Shown: positions 44,736-54,291, numbered from the stretch's first letter. The stretch is DNA of 64,000 nt from Brasilonema sp. CT11 (GCF_017982655.1 NZ_JABXYX010000036.1:1-64000); one strand, 5' to 3'. Notes: generated from the letters alone by a model not told the origin. A program made the numbers and translations.

Positions 44736-46847
44736 TTAAATATTAGCTGTTAAACCTAAGCGAAAAGTAAACCCAGGGCTATAGATACGATTGACTCGCT
44801 CGTATTGTTCATCGAGTAAATTCTCTAAATAAACTGTCAACCCTAAATTTCTCGTCACAGGAAGGCGAGCGCTAAAATCCAAATTAAAGAAAGAAGGCGA
44901 AAAATCTGTAGCTGTCTCTCCAGCTTTTGCGTATATGGCTCGACGAGCGCCACCATAGTAAGTAGCATATAAATTAGCTTGCCAGCCTGCAATTTCATAA
45001 CCAATACCAGCAGAAGCAACAGAGTAGGGAATTAAACCCAGCTGTAAGCCTTTTTCTGGTCCTGTTTGTATTTTCGCATCTGTGTAAGTGTAATTGACAA
45101 AAGTTGACCATCCAGAACCAATGTTCAACCGTAGCGCCGCCTCTAAACCATTGGTGTCAACTAACCCAATATTTGCCCATTTTCCTTCTACGACTCCTAA
45201 GCGATCATCTAAACTACTGCCGAAATAAGTAAACTGTCCTATTAAATTTTCCAAAAATTTGACATCAACTCCCGCAGTCCAAGATGAGCCAGTTTCTGGT
45301 TTTAAATCACGGTTAGGTAGCCATCCATGTACCGTATCATAAACATACAACTGATCCAAACCTGGATTGCGTTGTCCTCCTGCCCAACTTCCTCGCACAG
45401 CTAAAGCAGGAGAAATATCATATTTAAATCCCACGCTTGGATTGAAATAATTACCAAATTTGCTATCAAAGCTTTGTCTCAACCCCAAATCTACCTGAAG
45501 TTTATCGGTGATATTCAAAGTATTAACAGCAAATAATGCGGTATTTAGTAAACTTTCGTTTTCATTTCCATTTAAGGTGACTCGATTAGGAACTGTACTC
45601 AATACATCACCAGTTAAATCTGTGTTTTGTAAATCTAATCCCCAGCGCAATTTATAATTTGGGGTGAGTTGCCACGCATGGTCTATCCTAGCTGTATATA
45701 ATTGTGTATCTAAAGTTCCTGTACGATAAAATTGGCTGCTAGGACCATAAGTGTTGAAGTAATCTTGATTATAACCTAGTGTCGTTGTTACAATAGAACT
45801 ATTATCATTACTAAGGCGAGTTTTCCAAGCAAAACCAATATTGAAACCATCATGATCTAATCGGTCTCTTTGTAAAGGAAAGCCAAAATAAATTAATCCC
45901 TTACGACTGCTAAGTGTAGTCACATCTAAACTGAGAGTATTTCTATTATCTACATCAAAAGCAAGATTACCAAAATATGTGCTATTAGCTGTATCTGCAT
46001 TAAAGAAATATCCTCGCTCATCACGATTTGCTGCACCAACAGGAACGCGGTAACGGTTATCAATAAAAGACCTTTCAAAGCTGAAGTTATATCTTAAAGA
46101 GCCAGTTGCACCTGCATAGCTTAATTGTTGATTATTAAAATTCAAATCCCCAAATTGTGCAGTTGCATTGAAGCGAGGAACTGTACTACCTTCTTTGGTG
46201 ATGATATTAACAACTCCTCCAAAAGCTGAGGAGCCGTAGAGAGTAGAAGCAGCACCACTATACAACTCTACTCGTTCAATAGCTTCTACAGGAATACTAT
46301 TTAAATCTGTTTCACCATGATAGGTGTTGACATTAGAGTTAATAGGTCTGCCATTAATCAGAAATACAGATTGATTAATCGAGGCTCCGCGATAGTATGT
46401 ACCTGTGTGAATATCTGCACCATGACCTGAGTTATTGATAGCAAATCCAGGTAATTTTTTCAACACATCAGATACACTTGTCGCACCTTGTTTTTGGATT
46501 TCTTCTTTTTCAATCACATATGTCGGAGTAGACTGAGGAAGGTCATCTTTCTTCCCTGTCACATCTATAATAATTGCGTTGTCATCTTCAACTGTGGGTT
46601 TTGACTCGTTTGTTGTGGAATTTGGTTCTGGATTTCCAGTTGTTTGTGGTTTTTTAGATGGAATTGGTGTTTGAGTTAGTAATTCTGCACTTCTATATGG
46701 TTTTTCTATCTCATTCAAGTATGGGATTTCTGATGTCTTTTTTATAGAAGTCTTTTTTGACTCTAAATTATTTTCTTGTGCAAATGTGACAGGAGCTAAA
46801 GCAAAGTTAATTAATATAACTTGAAAAATAAGGAAACTAAATTTCAT
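44736..46847 (-). CDS. TonB-dependent outer-membrane receptor
   Basis: About 703 aa. The signal peptide is MKFSFLIFQVILINFALAP, cleaved near TFA-QE. A Pro/Thr/Ser-rich linker is followed by a plug domain (about 105-230) containing TYYRGASINQSVFLINGRPI and LYGSSAFGGVVNIITKEG, then a 22-strand barrel to the C-terminus (YENLLDEQYERVNR and a final strand TFRLGLTA). There is no AMIN domain. It imports a large substrate such as vitamin B12 or a siderophore. The plug resembles BtuB-type receptors, but the substrate is uncertain. No cobalamin riboswitch is evident in the 5' region. The start is ATG 46845-46847, not the upstream 46877. Confidence 0.93.
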   Translation of the reverse strand: MKFSFLIFQVILINFALAPVTFAQENNLESKKTSIKKTSEIPYLNEIEKPYRSAELLTQTPIPSKKPQTTGNPEPNSTTNESKPTVEDDNAIIIDVTGKKDDLPQSTPTYVIEKEEIQKQGATSVSDVLKKLPGFAINNSGHGADIHTGTYYRGASINQSVFLINGRPINSNVNTYHGETDLNSIPVEAIERVELYSGAASTLYGSSAFGGVVNIITKEGSTVPRFNATAQFGDLNFNNQQLSYAGATGSLRYNFSFERSFIDNRYRVPVGAANRDERGYFFNADTANSTYFGNLAFDVDNRNTLSLDVTTLSSRKGLIYFGFPLQRDRLDHDGFNIGFAWKTRLSNDNSSIVTTTLGYNQDYFNTYGPSSQFYRTGTLDTQLYTARIDHAWQLTPNYKLRWGLDLQNTDLTGDVLSTVPNRVTLNGNENESLLNTALFAVNTLNITDKLQVDLGLRQSFDSKFGNYFNPSVGFKYDISPALAVRGSWAGGQRNPGLDQLYVYDTVHGWLPNRDLKPETGSSWTAGVDVKFLENLIGQFTYFGSSLDDRLGVVEGKWANIGLVDTNGLEAALRLNIGSGWSTFVNYTYTDAKIQTGPEKGLQLGLIPYSVASAGIGYEIAGWQANLYATYYGGARRAIYAKAGETATDFSPSFFNLDFSARLPVTRNLGLTVYLENLLDEQYERVNRIYSPGFTFRLGLTANI

Positions 46848-46877
46848 TTTATACCTCACAGCACCCAACTTTGACAA

Positions 46878-47307
46878 AACTTTAGTAGCAGTTTTGTCAA
46901 CTTACGATTAGTCAGACAAATTGTCAAAAGACAAGCTGTCAAACTTCGTCTCTGGTGTGGGAAGTGAGGAAGCAGTGCGTTGCAGTGAGGCTGTGTGGGA
47001 TAGACTTTTGTGCAGCAGATATTTGTGCCACAGATTTGAGAGGAGCAAACCTCTACAGCTAAGATTAAGAAGGTTTATACGTCCAGTTCCGAAAAATCTG
47101 GACGTATAAGCATAGTTTCTATGAGCTAAGCAAAACTGTTTTCTAAGACTTTAGCTGAATTGTTTAGAATTTAGCTGTATCGGCGATAACCAATTGAGTA
47201 AACTACTGCAACTTACTTTTGGCTGTTCGGCGAATGAGAGTGCGTGTCGCAAAGCGACTCAAATGTGTCGTAGGCATACCACCAAACACTTTATCGGAGG
47301 TACATTT
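46878..47307. other. intergenic region between the TonB receptor and aminotransferase genes
   Basis: It contains a hairpin with ATACGTCCAG and CTGGACGTAT arms (about 47078-47108) and a repeat piece with GTCGCAAAGCGAC (about 47248-47260). The two open frames here (46921-47109 and the upstream extension of the aminotransferase) have no family resemblance. The genes on each side are divergent, so promoters are expected. Confidence 0.45.
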
Positions 47308-48102
47308 ATTTACTGGTATAACGGCAAATTAATTGAGTCTCGAACTCTAGAGTTAGAAATTGACGATCCTGGGTTACTCTACGGAGCAACTGTTTTCACG
47401 ACGCTGCGAGTTTACAATAACTCGCTCGATAGTAGATTAACTCACTGGCGTTCCCACTGCGATCGCCTAAAATTTAGTTTACAAACCTTTGGTTGGCAAA
47501 CACCAGATGAGGAGCGATTGCGTCAAGGAGCAGAAATTATGATGACGCACTTCCCTGTTCTCAGAATCGCCGTCTTTCCTAATGGACGTGAGTGGATAAC
47601 GGGAAGATTGCTGCCAAATAACTTGACAGAAAACCAGAAAAATGGTTTAATAGCTGCTTTAGCAGAACCTGAGTTTGCTCGCAGTTTACCGTCTCATAAA
47701 ACAGGTAACTACCTAAGCGCATGGTTAGCTAAAGCCAACGCTCAAAAATTAGATGCCCAAGAAGTCATTTTGCTAGATACTGCGGGAAATTGGCTCGAAA
47801 CAAGTACGGGTAACCTCTGGGGGTGGCGAGATGGTTGTTGGTGGACGCCGCCCTTAACAGCAGGAATTTTGCCGGGAGTCGTGCGAGGAGAACTTGTAGA
47901 CTGGCTTTTGAAAAAGCAGCACCAAGTTCCTGAGGAACCTTGGACACCAGAGTTAGTCAAGGGGTTTGAGGCAATTGCTTACAGCAATAGTGTTGTAGAA
48001 ATTATCCCGCTTCGCACCGTTATCTGGCATTCAGGAAAGCTAGAATATAATCCCCACCATCCCTGTTTTCAACAATTGTTGATATTTTTTGTAGCATTGT
48101 AG
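47308..48102 (+). CDS. class IV PLP aminotransferase (aminodeoxychorismate lyase-like), possible ATT start
   Basis: A protein of about 264 aa with the branched-chain aminotransferase/PabC fold. Signatures are YWYNGKLIES at the start, GLLYGATVFTTLRVYN, the PLP Lys in SHKTGNYLSAW (about residue 131), and WLETSTGNLWG and LTAGILPGVVRGE near the end. It is probably 4-amino-4-deoxychorismate lyase (folate) or a D-amino-acid/branched-chain transaminase. The frame is open from 47194, but that part contains a repeat. Homologous proteins begin at M-Y/F-WYNGK, and here that Met codon is ATT (47308), with GGAGG seven bases upstream. The start is therefore unusual or lies upstream. Confidence 0.85.
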   Translation: MYWYNGKLIESRTLELEIDDPGLLYGATVFTTLRVYNNSLDSRLTHWRSHCDRLKFSLQTFGWQTPDEERLRQGAEIMMTHFPVLRIAVFPNGREWITGRLLPNNLTENQKNGLIAALAEPEFARSLPSHKTGNYLSAWLAKANAQKLDAQEVILLDTAGNWLETSTGNLWGWRDGCWWTPPLTAGILPGVVRGELVDWLLKKQHQVPEEPWTPELVKGFEAIAYSNSVVEIIPLRTVIWHSGKLEYNPHHPCFQQLLIFFVAL

Positions 48103-48425
48103 GTGCAAAATTTGGTATACCTTAAGATAAGTTAACATAATTCTAAGAAAAGCCTATCTTTACTAAATGCGTCTCGCTGTCTTACCCTTCGGGGAGAACC
48201 TCCGGTTCCGCTGCGCTAACGCAGTCGCCTCTGTCGGGAAACCCGTCATTCGCGCTGTCTTAGTTGAACCCTCCTAGTAGGCATGGACAAGAGCAGGATG
48301 TGGACATTAGAAAACTAGGGCTTTTTATGAAAACGAGCGTAAGCGTTATTTTCACTTTATAACTGGGACTGTCAAACAGACACCCTCGCGAACGCACAAA
48401 ACCAGATGTAGGAGGATGAACCTCG
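48103..48425. other. ftsH upstream region with an inverted repeat family B copy
   Basis: 48186-48260 is the inverse of the 4211/10811/63092 repeat. The remaining sequence leads to GGAGG at 48411-48415 before the GTG start of ftsH. No gene. Confidence 0.55.
48186..48260 (-). repeat. dispersed repeat family B, copy 4 (inverted)
   Basis: In reverse it shows the CCGGAGGTTCTCCCCGAAG, CGCAGCGG and TTTCCCGAC blocks of the other copies. It is more divergent at its distal end. Confidence 0.75.
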
Positions 48426-50267
48426 GTGAATAACAAACGATGGAGAAATGCGGGGCTGTACGCACTGCTGTTTATTGTTGTGATTGCGTTAGGAACAGCG
48501 TTTTTTGACCAAAAACAACCAAGTCGGGAGACATGGCGATACAGTCAGTTTATTCAAGAAGTTCAAAATCGTAAAGTAAACAAAGTTAGTTTAAGTGCAG
48601 ATAGATCTACAGCTCTTGTGACGCCAACAGATGGTAACAAGAAGCTGGTGACTCTGGTTAACGACCCTGACCTTATTAACACCCTTACCCAAAACGGTGT
48701 AGATATTAGTGTTTTGCCCCAAAGCGACGAAGGATTTTGGTTTAAGGCACTCAGCAGCTTATTTTTCCCTGTATTACTTTTAGTTGGTTTGTTTTTCTTG
48801 CTCCGCCGCGCTCAAAATGGTCCTGGTAGCCAAGCCATGAACTTTGGTAAGTCCAAAGCCAGAGTGCAAATGGAACCACAAACCCAAGTCACATTTAACG
48901 ATGTTGCTGGTATTGACCAAGCGAAGCTAGAACTCAACGAAGTCGTAGACTTTTTGAAAAACGCTGACCGCTTCACGGCTGTTGGTGCAAAAATTCCTAA
49001 AGGCGTACTGCTTGTAGGACCTCCAGGAACTGGTAAAACCCTGCTCGCACGTGCAGTCGCAGGTGAAGCTGGTGTCCCCTTCTTCTCCATCTCTGGTTCT
49101 GAGTTTGTAGAAATGTTCGTGGGTGTCGGCGCGTCCCGTGTCCGCGACTTGTTCGAGCAAGCAAAGACAAATGCCCCCTGTATCGTCTTCATCGATGAAA
49201 TTGACGCCGTAGGTCGTCAGCGGGGTGCTGGTTTAGGCGGTGGTAACGATGAACGGGAACAAACCCTCAACCAGTTACTCACAGAAATGGACGGCTTTGA
49301 AGGTAACACAGGTATCATCATCATTGCTGCTACCAACCGTCCCGACGTTCTAGATGCAGCGTTGTTGCGTCCTGGTCGCTTCGACCGTCAAGTCGTTGTA
49401 GATCGCCCAGATTATGGTGGACGTGTGGAAATTCTCAAAGTTCATGCTCGTGGTAAGACCTTGGCAAAAGATGTGGACTTAGAAAGAATTGCCCGTCGTA
49501 CTCCTGGGTTCACAGGTGCAGACCTTTCCAATTTGTTGAATGAAGCTGCGATTCTGGCTGCACGTCGAAATTTAACCGAAATTTCGATGGATGAAATTAA
49601 CGATGCGATCGACCGCGTGTTAGCAGGTCCAGAGAAGAAAGACCGAGTTATGAGCGAAAAACGCAAAGAACTCGTAGCATATCACGAAGCAGGTCATGCC
49701 CTTGTGGGTGCTTTGATGCCAGATTATGACCCCGTGCAGAAGATTAGCATTATTCCTCGTGGTAGAGCTGGTGGTTTAACTTGGTTTACCCCCAGTGAAG
49801 ACCGGATGGACACTGGCTTATACAGCCGTTCTTATCTGGAAAATCAGATGGCTGTTGCATTAGGTGGTCGTCTTGCTGAAGAAATCATCTTTGGTGACGA
49901 AGAAGTGACCACAGGTGCAGCTCAAGACTTGCAACAAGTTGCTCGTGTTGCCCGTCAGATGGTAACACGCTTTGGAATGAGCGATCGCCTCGGTCCAGTT
50001 GCCCTCGGTCGTCAACAAGGCAATATGTTCCTCGGTCGAGACATCATGGCTGAACGCGATTTCTCAGAAGAAACTGCTGCTGCTATTGATGAAGAAGTCC
50101 GCATACTGGTAGAAACAGCTTACCAACGCTCCAAAGAAGTGTTGGAAAATAACCGCCACATTCTCGACAAAATCGCACAAATGCTGGTTGACAAGGAAAC
50201 TGTGGACGCTGAGGAATTGCAAGAACTGCTGGCAAACAACGATGTGAAAACTGCAACGTTTGCTTAA
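48426..50267 (+). CDS. ftsH: ATP-dependent zinc metalloprotease FtsH
   Basis: A 613-aa membrane-anchored AAA+ protease. A first membrane helix ([18 protein letters not shown]), a periplasmic/lumenal loop and a second helix ([19 protein letters not shown]) precede the AAA domain. Walker A is GPPGTGKT near 198, Walker B is [12 protein letters not shown], and the second region of homology covers [20 protein letters not shown]. The M41 protease domain has the zinc site HEAGH (His420, Glu421, His424). Cyanobacterial FtsH paralogues degrade damaged photosystem and other membrane proteins. Start: GTG 48426, supported by the family N-terminus [12 protein letters not shown]. Confidence 0.97.
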   Translation: MNNKRWRNAGLYALLFIVVIALGTAFFDQKQPSRETWRYSQFIQEVQNRKVNKVSLSADRSTALVTPTDGNKKLVTLVNDPDLINTLTQNGVDISVLPQSDEGFWFKALSSLFFPVLLLVGLFFLLRRAQNGPGSQAMNFGKSKARVQMEPQTQVTFNDVAGIDQAKLELNEVVDFLKNADRFTAVGAKIPKGVLLVGPPGTGKTLLARAVAGEAGVPFFSISGSEFVEMFVGVGASRVRDLFEQAKTNAPCIVFIDEIDAVGRQRGAGLGGGNDEREQTLNQLLTEMDGFEGNTGIIIIAATNRPDVLDAALLRPGRFDRQVVVDRPDYGGRVEILKVHARGKTLAKDVDLERIARRTPGFTGADLSNLLNEAAILAARRNLTEISMDEINDAIDRVLAGPEKKDRVMSEKRKELVAYHEAGHALVGALMPDYDPVQKISIIPRGRAGGLTWFTPSEDRMDTGLYSRSYLENQMAVALGGRLAEEIIFGDEEVTTGAAQDLQQVARVARQMVTRFGMSDRLGPVALGRQQGNMFLGRDIMAERDFSEETAAAIDEEVRILVETAYQRSKEVLENNRHILDKIAQMLVDKETVDAEELQELLANNDVKTATFA

Positions 50268-50586
50268 AAACTGAGGAGTTAAGAGTGAGGAATGAATACA
50301 AAACTTTTCTATCCTCATTCTTGGCTTGTAATATTCAGGGTAATTTTGGATTTTTCCAAAGTTGCCCTGATTTTTTTTGCACATTTTACTATTCAGGCGT
50401 CGCTCCGAAATAACTTACCTTTTTTGTAGGACGGATGAATCAATCAACGATTTTCTGGTAGTTTAAAAACTTTTACCGAAACATCACCAGTTTTTGCGAC
50501 AGAATCATATTTCGGTTCTAGGCTTCACATATCTTAGTATATTAAGTGTTGTTCTTTTTACAAATTCCCTTTATTTTTGTACCGGA

Positions 50587-50952
50587 ATGCAGTTAACTTC
50601 AAAAGAATTTAAATCAGAGTTTATATTAGAAGTCCAAGCCTGCCTGCTATTGGCAGTTCCTTTAGTCATTACTCAAATCTTGGAAGCCGGCGTTCCTTTA
50701 TTGGATGGGGTGATGATGGGCTTGCTTAACAGTCAAGCTTTAGCTGCTGGTGCCTTGGCTGCAGTCACCTTTTCTACCCTGGCTTCGGTTTGTCGTTCTA
50801 TTCTTTCAGTAGTAGGTTCAAGCGTCGCAAATGCCTTTGGTGCAGGCAAAATAGACCAAGTTAGTCGTGCTACCAGTCAGGGAATTTGGTTAGCTGTTGC
50901 GATGTCCTTACCTGCGATGTTTGTGATTTGGCACTTTCCTCTGCAATGTTGA
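50587..50952 (+). pseudogene. MATE-family efflux transporter, truncated after about 120 residues
   Basis: The frame encodes the N-terminal third of a MATE transporter: LLAVPLVITQILEAGVPLLD, a GVMMGLLNSQALAAGALA motif and TSQGIWLAVAMSLPAMFVIW. MATE proteins are normally about 450 aa with 12 helices, and only about three helices remain. It ends where an oppositely oriented truncated ATP-grasp gene begins, so a deletion appears to have fused the two. The start is ATG 50587; the open frame begins upstream at 50494. Confidence 0.82.
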
Positions 50953-51190
50953 AAACCAAATCCCAGCGATCTGCGCTTGGCGCAGTAGCGAAGCTATCGC
51001 CCTTTGCCAACCGTAGAGCAAGTGCTCTGCCATTACCAATGCGCTCAACCTGATGACCTAACTGAAATAGTGCATTTTCTAGCCCGATAATAGTTTCTTC
51101 ATCGTCAAACTCCATTACTTCAAAAGCGCTAAAACCAGCCTTAAGGTAGTCTGCTTTAAGGTCATAACACAGACCAATGAATAACCCCAT
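50870..51190 (-). pseudogene. D-Ala-D-Ala ligase-like (ATP-grasp) 5' fragment
   Basis: About 106 codons starting MGLFIGLCYDLKADYL, with LENALFQLGHQVERIGNGRA and RWDLVFNIAE, the N-terminal (pre-ATP-grasp) domain of the D-alanine-D-alanine ligase family. Homology ends at FNIAE, where the truncated MATE gene meets it; the remaining two thirds, including the ATP-grasp core, are absent. Inside it, SFATAPSAD is an in-frame insertion of a dispersed palindrome (50968-51002). It lies downstream of the SET and KamA genes on the same strand. Confidence 0.82.
50968..51002. repeat. short HIP1-like palindrome inserted in frame
   Basis: GCGATCTGCGC and GCGAAGCTATCGC form the ends of a palindromic element. 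It adds nine codons to the ATP-grasp fragment between KGD and RWD. The same element class is at 25497-25531 and within 39092-39148. Confidence 0.7.
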
Positions 51191-51296
51191 AACCCTATGA
51201 CTCTCAGTGAGAAAGCTTTCGCTGTTAGCTTTAATGTACAAATCAGGTGTTTTAATTGCAGGAATTCCGATTAATAAGTCTTATACCAAATCGGAG

Positions 51297-51668
51297 CTAT
51301 TCATCAACAACATCAAACCATATAGGAGATAGATCCTCAGGTGAACCGTTAAAGTTGGCAGTAATTTCTTCTCCCACTTCTATATCTCGGTAGGCAATAT
51401 ACTCCACCTCCCGTTCGGCGAATTTTTTCACATAGTAAGTATTGGGACGGTAAGAATGGTTGAAAACGGACACTAAACCAAGAGCGATCGCCGCAGCTTT
51501 ATTTTCCCAATCGTAGTAATAATTAGCCAAAACTGTCTGATCAATTAATTGAACTTGTTCTGCGGGTATAACAACTACTGGCGCTCTTTCAATGACTTCT
51601 CCTTTGAGAAAACGCTTTTGTGCAAACACGCCTCTACCTTTTAGTTTTGTATTACCCACGATCAACAT
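51297..51668 (-). CDS. SET domain-containing protein
   Basis: A protein of about 123 aa consisting of a compact SET domain: GRGVFAQKRFLKGEVIERAP at the start, FNHSYRPNTYYV (the NHS-PN cofactor/active-site motif), and AYRDIEVGEEITANF. SET enzymes methylate Lys on proteins, and this stand-alone bacterial form has no known target. The frame begins at 51728, but ATG 51666-51668 (MLIVGNTKLKGRG) fits the family. It lies between the KamA gene and the ATP-grasp fragment, all on the same strand, suggesting a former operon. Confidence 0.85.
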   Translation of the reverse strand: MLIVGNTKLKGRGVFAQKRFLKGEVIERAPVVVIPAEQVQLIDQTVLANYYYDWENKAAAIALGLVSVFNHSYRPNTYYVKKFAEREVEYIAYRDIEVGEEITANFNGSPEDLSPIWFDVVDE

Positions 51669-51774
51669 TCCAACTTCTCTCCTGCGATTACTTAGTTTTT
51701 TGGTTTGCCAAGAAGTCAACACAAGCATACCAATTGTCTGTTTTAGATGATGGCGATCAACTCAATATATAGTG

Positions 51775-52935
51775 TTAGCTCTGCTCCAGTGGATCTACAT
51801 AAGTGTACGTATTGCCTTCCCAATTTTGCACTGTAGCTGTGCCCTTCTCGTAAGCAAGTAGAGTCTCGGCTTGAATTGGCACTTTGCCACCGCCGCCAGG
51901 AGCATCAATCACATAAGTTGGTACAGCGTACCCGGTAGTATGACCACGTAATTTAGAGATGAGATCAATCCCAGTTTGAACGCTCGTCCGCAGATGAGCA
52001 GTACCGACAACTGGATCGCATTGGTAAAGGTAGTAAGGTCGCACACGCAGCTTGAGAAGACCGTGAAACAAATCCTTGAGCGCCTGTTCGGAGTCATTCA
52101 CACCTTTTAACAGCACGGTTTGACTGCCTAGAGGAATGCCACCATCAGCTAGGCGATCGCACGCTTGTGCCACTTCTGGAGTCAGTTCCCGCGCATGACA
52201 AAAATGCAAGGACAGCCACACACGATGCTTGCGAAGCACGGCAACAAGTTCCGGTGTAATCCGCTGTGGTAAGAAACTCGGCACGCGAGAACCAATCCGC
52301 ACAAATTCAATGTGTTGAATAGCACGTAAACGCCTCAGCAAATTGTCTAAAGGTTCATCAGCCATCAGTAGAGGATCACCACCGGAAATCAGCACATCAC
52401 GTACCTCAGTGTGTTCCTCAAGGTAAGCGATGATAGCATCCAACCGCCGCGTTACTGGGTACATCTCACCTTGACTCACCAGACGAGAGCGAGTGCAATA
52501 ACGGCAATAAGCAGCACAAGTGTCTAGGGCAAGCAGCAACACTCGGTCGGGGTAGCGGTGTACGAGTCCTGGTACTGGAGTGTCATTATCCTCACCACAT
52601 GGATCTACCATATCTGTGGCACTGACTACTAGTTCTTCTTCCCGTGGGATGACTTGTAACCGCAGTGGACAAAGCGGATCTTCCGGGTTAAGCAGTGATG
52701 CAAAGTATGGTGTTACGGCTACGGCAAATTTCTCTGGCGCTATTAAAAGTCCCCGTTCTTCTGCAGCAGAGAGCCGCAGTAACCGCTGAAAGTGTTCCAG
52801 CTTAGTCAACCGATGCCGCATTTGCCAGCGCCAATCGTTCCAGCGTTCGTAGTCGTAAGTCTGTCCCAAAATCTGACAAATTTCTTGACGCCGAACATCG
52901 GTTACTAAAGGAGCTAAAATAGCGTCTTTTATCAT
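51775..52935 (-). CDS. KamA-family radical SAM aminomutase
   Basis: A 386-aa lysine 2,3-aminomutase family enzyme. The radical SAM cluster motif is CAAYCRYC (Cys140, Cys144, Cys147). The core has LISGGDPLLM, and the PLP-binding Lys is in DAPGGGGKVPI near residue 350. The family converts L-lysine to L-beta-lysine, or (EpmB) modifies the Lys used on EF-P, or acts on other amino acids such as glutamate. The upstream gene is absent and the SET gene follows, so a metabolic or modification role outside EF-P is possible. The identification as a family member is secure, but the substrate is not. Confidence 0.92.
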   Translation of the reverse strand: MIKDAILAPLVTDVRRQEICQILGQTYDYERWNDWRWQMRHRLTKLEHFQRLLRLSAAEERGLLIAPEKFAVAVTPYFASLLNPEDPLCPLRLQVIPREEELVVSATDMVDPCGEDNDTPVPGLVHRYPDRVLLLALDTCAAYCRYCTRSRLVSQGEMYPVTRRLDAIIAYLEEHTEVRDVLISGGDPLLMADEPLDNLLRRLRAIQHIEFVRIGSRVPSFLPQRITPELVAVLRKHRVWLSLHFCHARELTPEVAQACDRLADGGIPLGSQTVLLKGVNDSEQALKDLFHGLLKLRVRPYYLYQCDPVVGTAHLRTSVQTGIDLISKLRGHTTGYAVPTYVIDAPGGGGKVPIQAETLLAYEKGTATVQNWEGNTYTYVDPLEQS

Positions 52936-53364
52936 GATGAGAACTAAAGCAAGTTAGAACAAAAAACCAATCACTGCCTGGTATGTTACCTACATTCCTA
53001 GGCAGAAACACAGAAGTGATGGCTTTTTTGACTTATAAGCCACCAGTATCGTAGATGAAAGTACAATATATTGAGCACTCTGGTCTGTATTTGAGACAAT
53101 TAGCGACAATTTGTTACAAATCTGTTGAAATCAGTTCATCAAAATACTTGAAACTCTCATTCTTAAAAGGGCTTAGCTTCACACCCCGCCTATTAGATCT
53201 TTCTTTATAAGGATGGCAGGCTGAAAACCCTGGAAAAAGCGGGGAGTGTCAATAATACATCCATAGGCAAGGTACAAAGCGTCAAAGTTCCCGCCAAGGT
53301 AGGAAGTGGATTTCGCAACTTATGCGTCATGATAAATAGGATACTTTAACTTCTTCGTCGTAAG

Positions 53365-53400
53365 TCCCACACTATAACGGTACTCAGTTTAGTGCTGGGA
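53365..53400 (+). mobile_element. IS605/TnpB-type right-end hairpin remnant 2
   Basis: The stem uses TCCCA/TGGGA, CACTA/TAGTG and AACGG/C(A)GTT around the TACT loop. It aligns with the hairpins at 21153 and 53845. A 30-codon frame ending in TAA at 53350 lies just before it. Confidence 0.6.
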
Positions 53401-53713
53401 TATAAGACGGGCAGCGACGATTGCATCTTTAATTTATTTTTACCGAAGGTAAAAGAAAGAAAAGATGTATGTTAGGAGCGGCGCGTTAGCGCGGAGTTGC
53501 CAATCTCTCCGGAATGCATAGGTAAGATATTATATACTAATATTGATCGCTCACCTGCCCGACTGGCTGTCCACAACACGGTCTTTGTAGCGGTAATACG
53601 CGCGATGTCGGTAACTAGCAGAACTCGGGGAATAGGAAAAACTGCTGCGACGCATACGCACACTCCATGTTGATCCTCGAAAAACAATTATTAAACAACC
53701 TGCGGGAGGCGGG

Positions 53714-53880
53714 TTGCTGCGCGGGTTCCCACGAGGGATAAAGGTAGTAATACCAGAGACGCAGTGTAAGACTCAGATCGTCTTGAGTGACGAACACTCA
53801 GAAATGGGTGTCCCCAACAGAGCAACTGCGAGTGAGACGCGAAGCCCCCACCATAAACGGTACTCCGTTTTGGTGGTGGG
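53714..53880 (+). mobile_element. tnpB 3' remnant with right-end hairpin 3
   Basis: The translated segment IPETQCKTQIVLSDEHSEM is like the C-terminal tail of cyanobacterial TnpB proteins. The hairpin at 53845-53880 pairs CCCCCACCA with TGGTGGTGGG and AAACGG with CCGTTT around TACT. No DDE/RuvC core of tnpB is present upstream. Confidence 0.6.
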
Positions 53881-53954
53881 TACTTCACTAAAATACTTTG
53901 CGAAAGCATTGGCTAGCCCACTCTAATAGTTAGTAGTAACTGGAGGTCGAAAAT

Positions 53955-54197
53955 ATGACGCCTAATGAGAATAACAACTCAACACCTATTGAGAAAGACG
54001 ATCTAGTTGGACTAAATCGCGATATAGACGAGAATTTGAAAGAAGGTTTAGTAGGAAAGGTTGAAGAATGCGATCAAGATGGGTTTGAAGTTAAGTTTCC
54101 TCTTCCAGGAAACGAGGATTTGTCTGCCAAACTGCCAAGGGAAGATATAGACTTTCTGGTTGGAACCAAGCAGCTTGAAAATGAAAATAAAAGTTAA
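53955..54197 (+). CDS. small acidic hypothetical protein
   Basis: An 80-aa acidic protein without a family I can name. The centre reads GLVGKVEECDQDGFEVKFPL, which looks like a small beta-barrel or KOW-like fold, with charged tails. A clear GGAGG precedes the ATG at 53955. It lies 94 bp before the pentapeptide gene on the same strand and may share its transcript. Confidence 0.65.
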   Translation: MTPNENNNSTPIEKDDLVGLNRDIDENLKEGLVGKVEECDQDGFEVKFPLPGNEDLSAKLPREDIDFLVGTKQLENENKS

Positions 54198-54291
54198 TTA
54201 GTTTCATCTTCGAGGGCAGAGTATCCCTCTGCCCTAAAAAAATTGCTAATGTAGCTGACAAAAGAAGTCAAAACTTGTTGGAGGCAAAGCA

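Larger units (their letters stand above)
52936..53954. other. 1-kb region of transposon remnants
   Basis: No intact gene. It has two IS605/TnpB-type right-end hairpins (53365-53400 and 53845-53880), and a stretch before the second whose plus-strand frame resembles a TnpB C-terminus (CKTQIVLSDEHSEMGVPNRA). Near 53190-53260 an imperfect inverted pair (CACACCCCGC and GCGGGGAGTG) might be a left end. GC-rich palindromes of the dispersed class lie near 53480 and 53700. Confidence 0.55.

Noticed and set aside
46921-47109. 62-codon frame between the TonB receptor and aminotransferase genes
   Set aside because: Arg/Cys-rich composition typical of non-coding repeat DNA and no ribosome-binding site.
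44736-47193. Cobalamin riboswitch before the BtuB-like receptor
   Set aside because: I could not find a B12-box-like segment upstream of 46847, so I do not call one.
52936-53954. Group II intron or intact insertion sequence
   Set aside because: No reverse transcriptase, transposase or TnpB core frame is present; only end hairpins and a C-terminal-like fragment.
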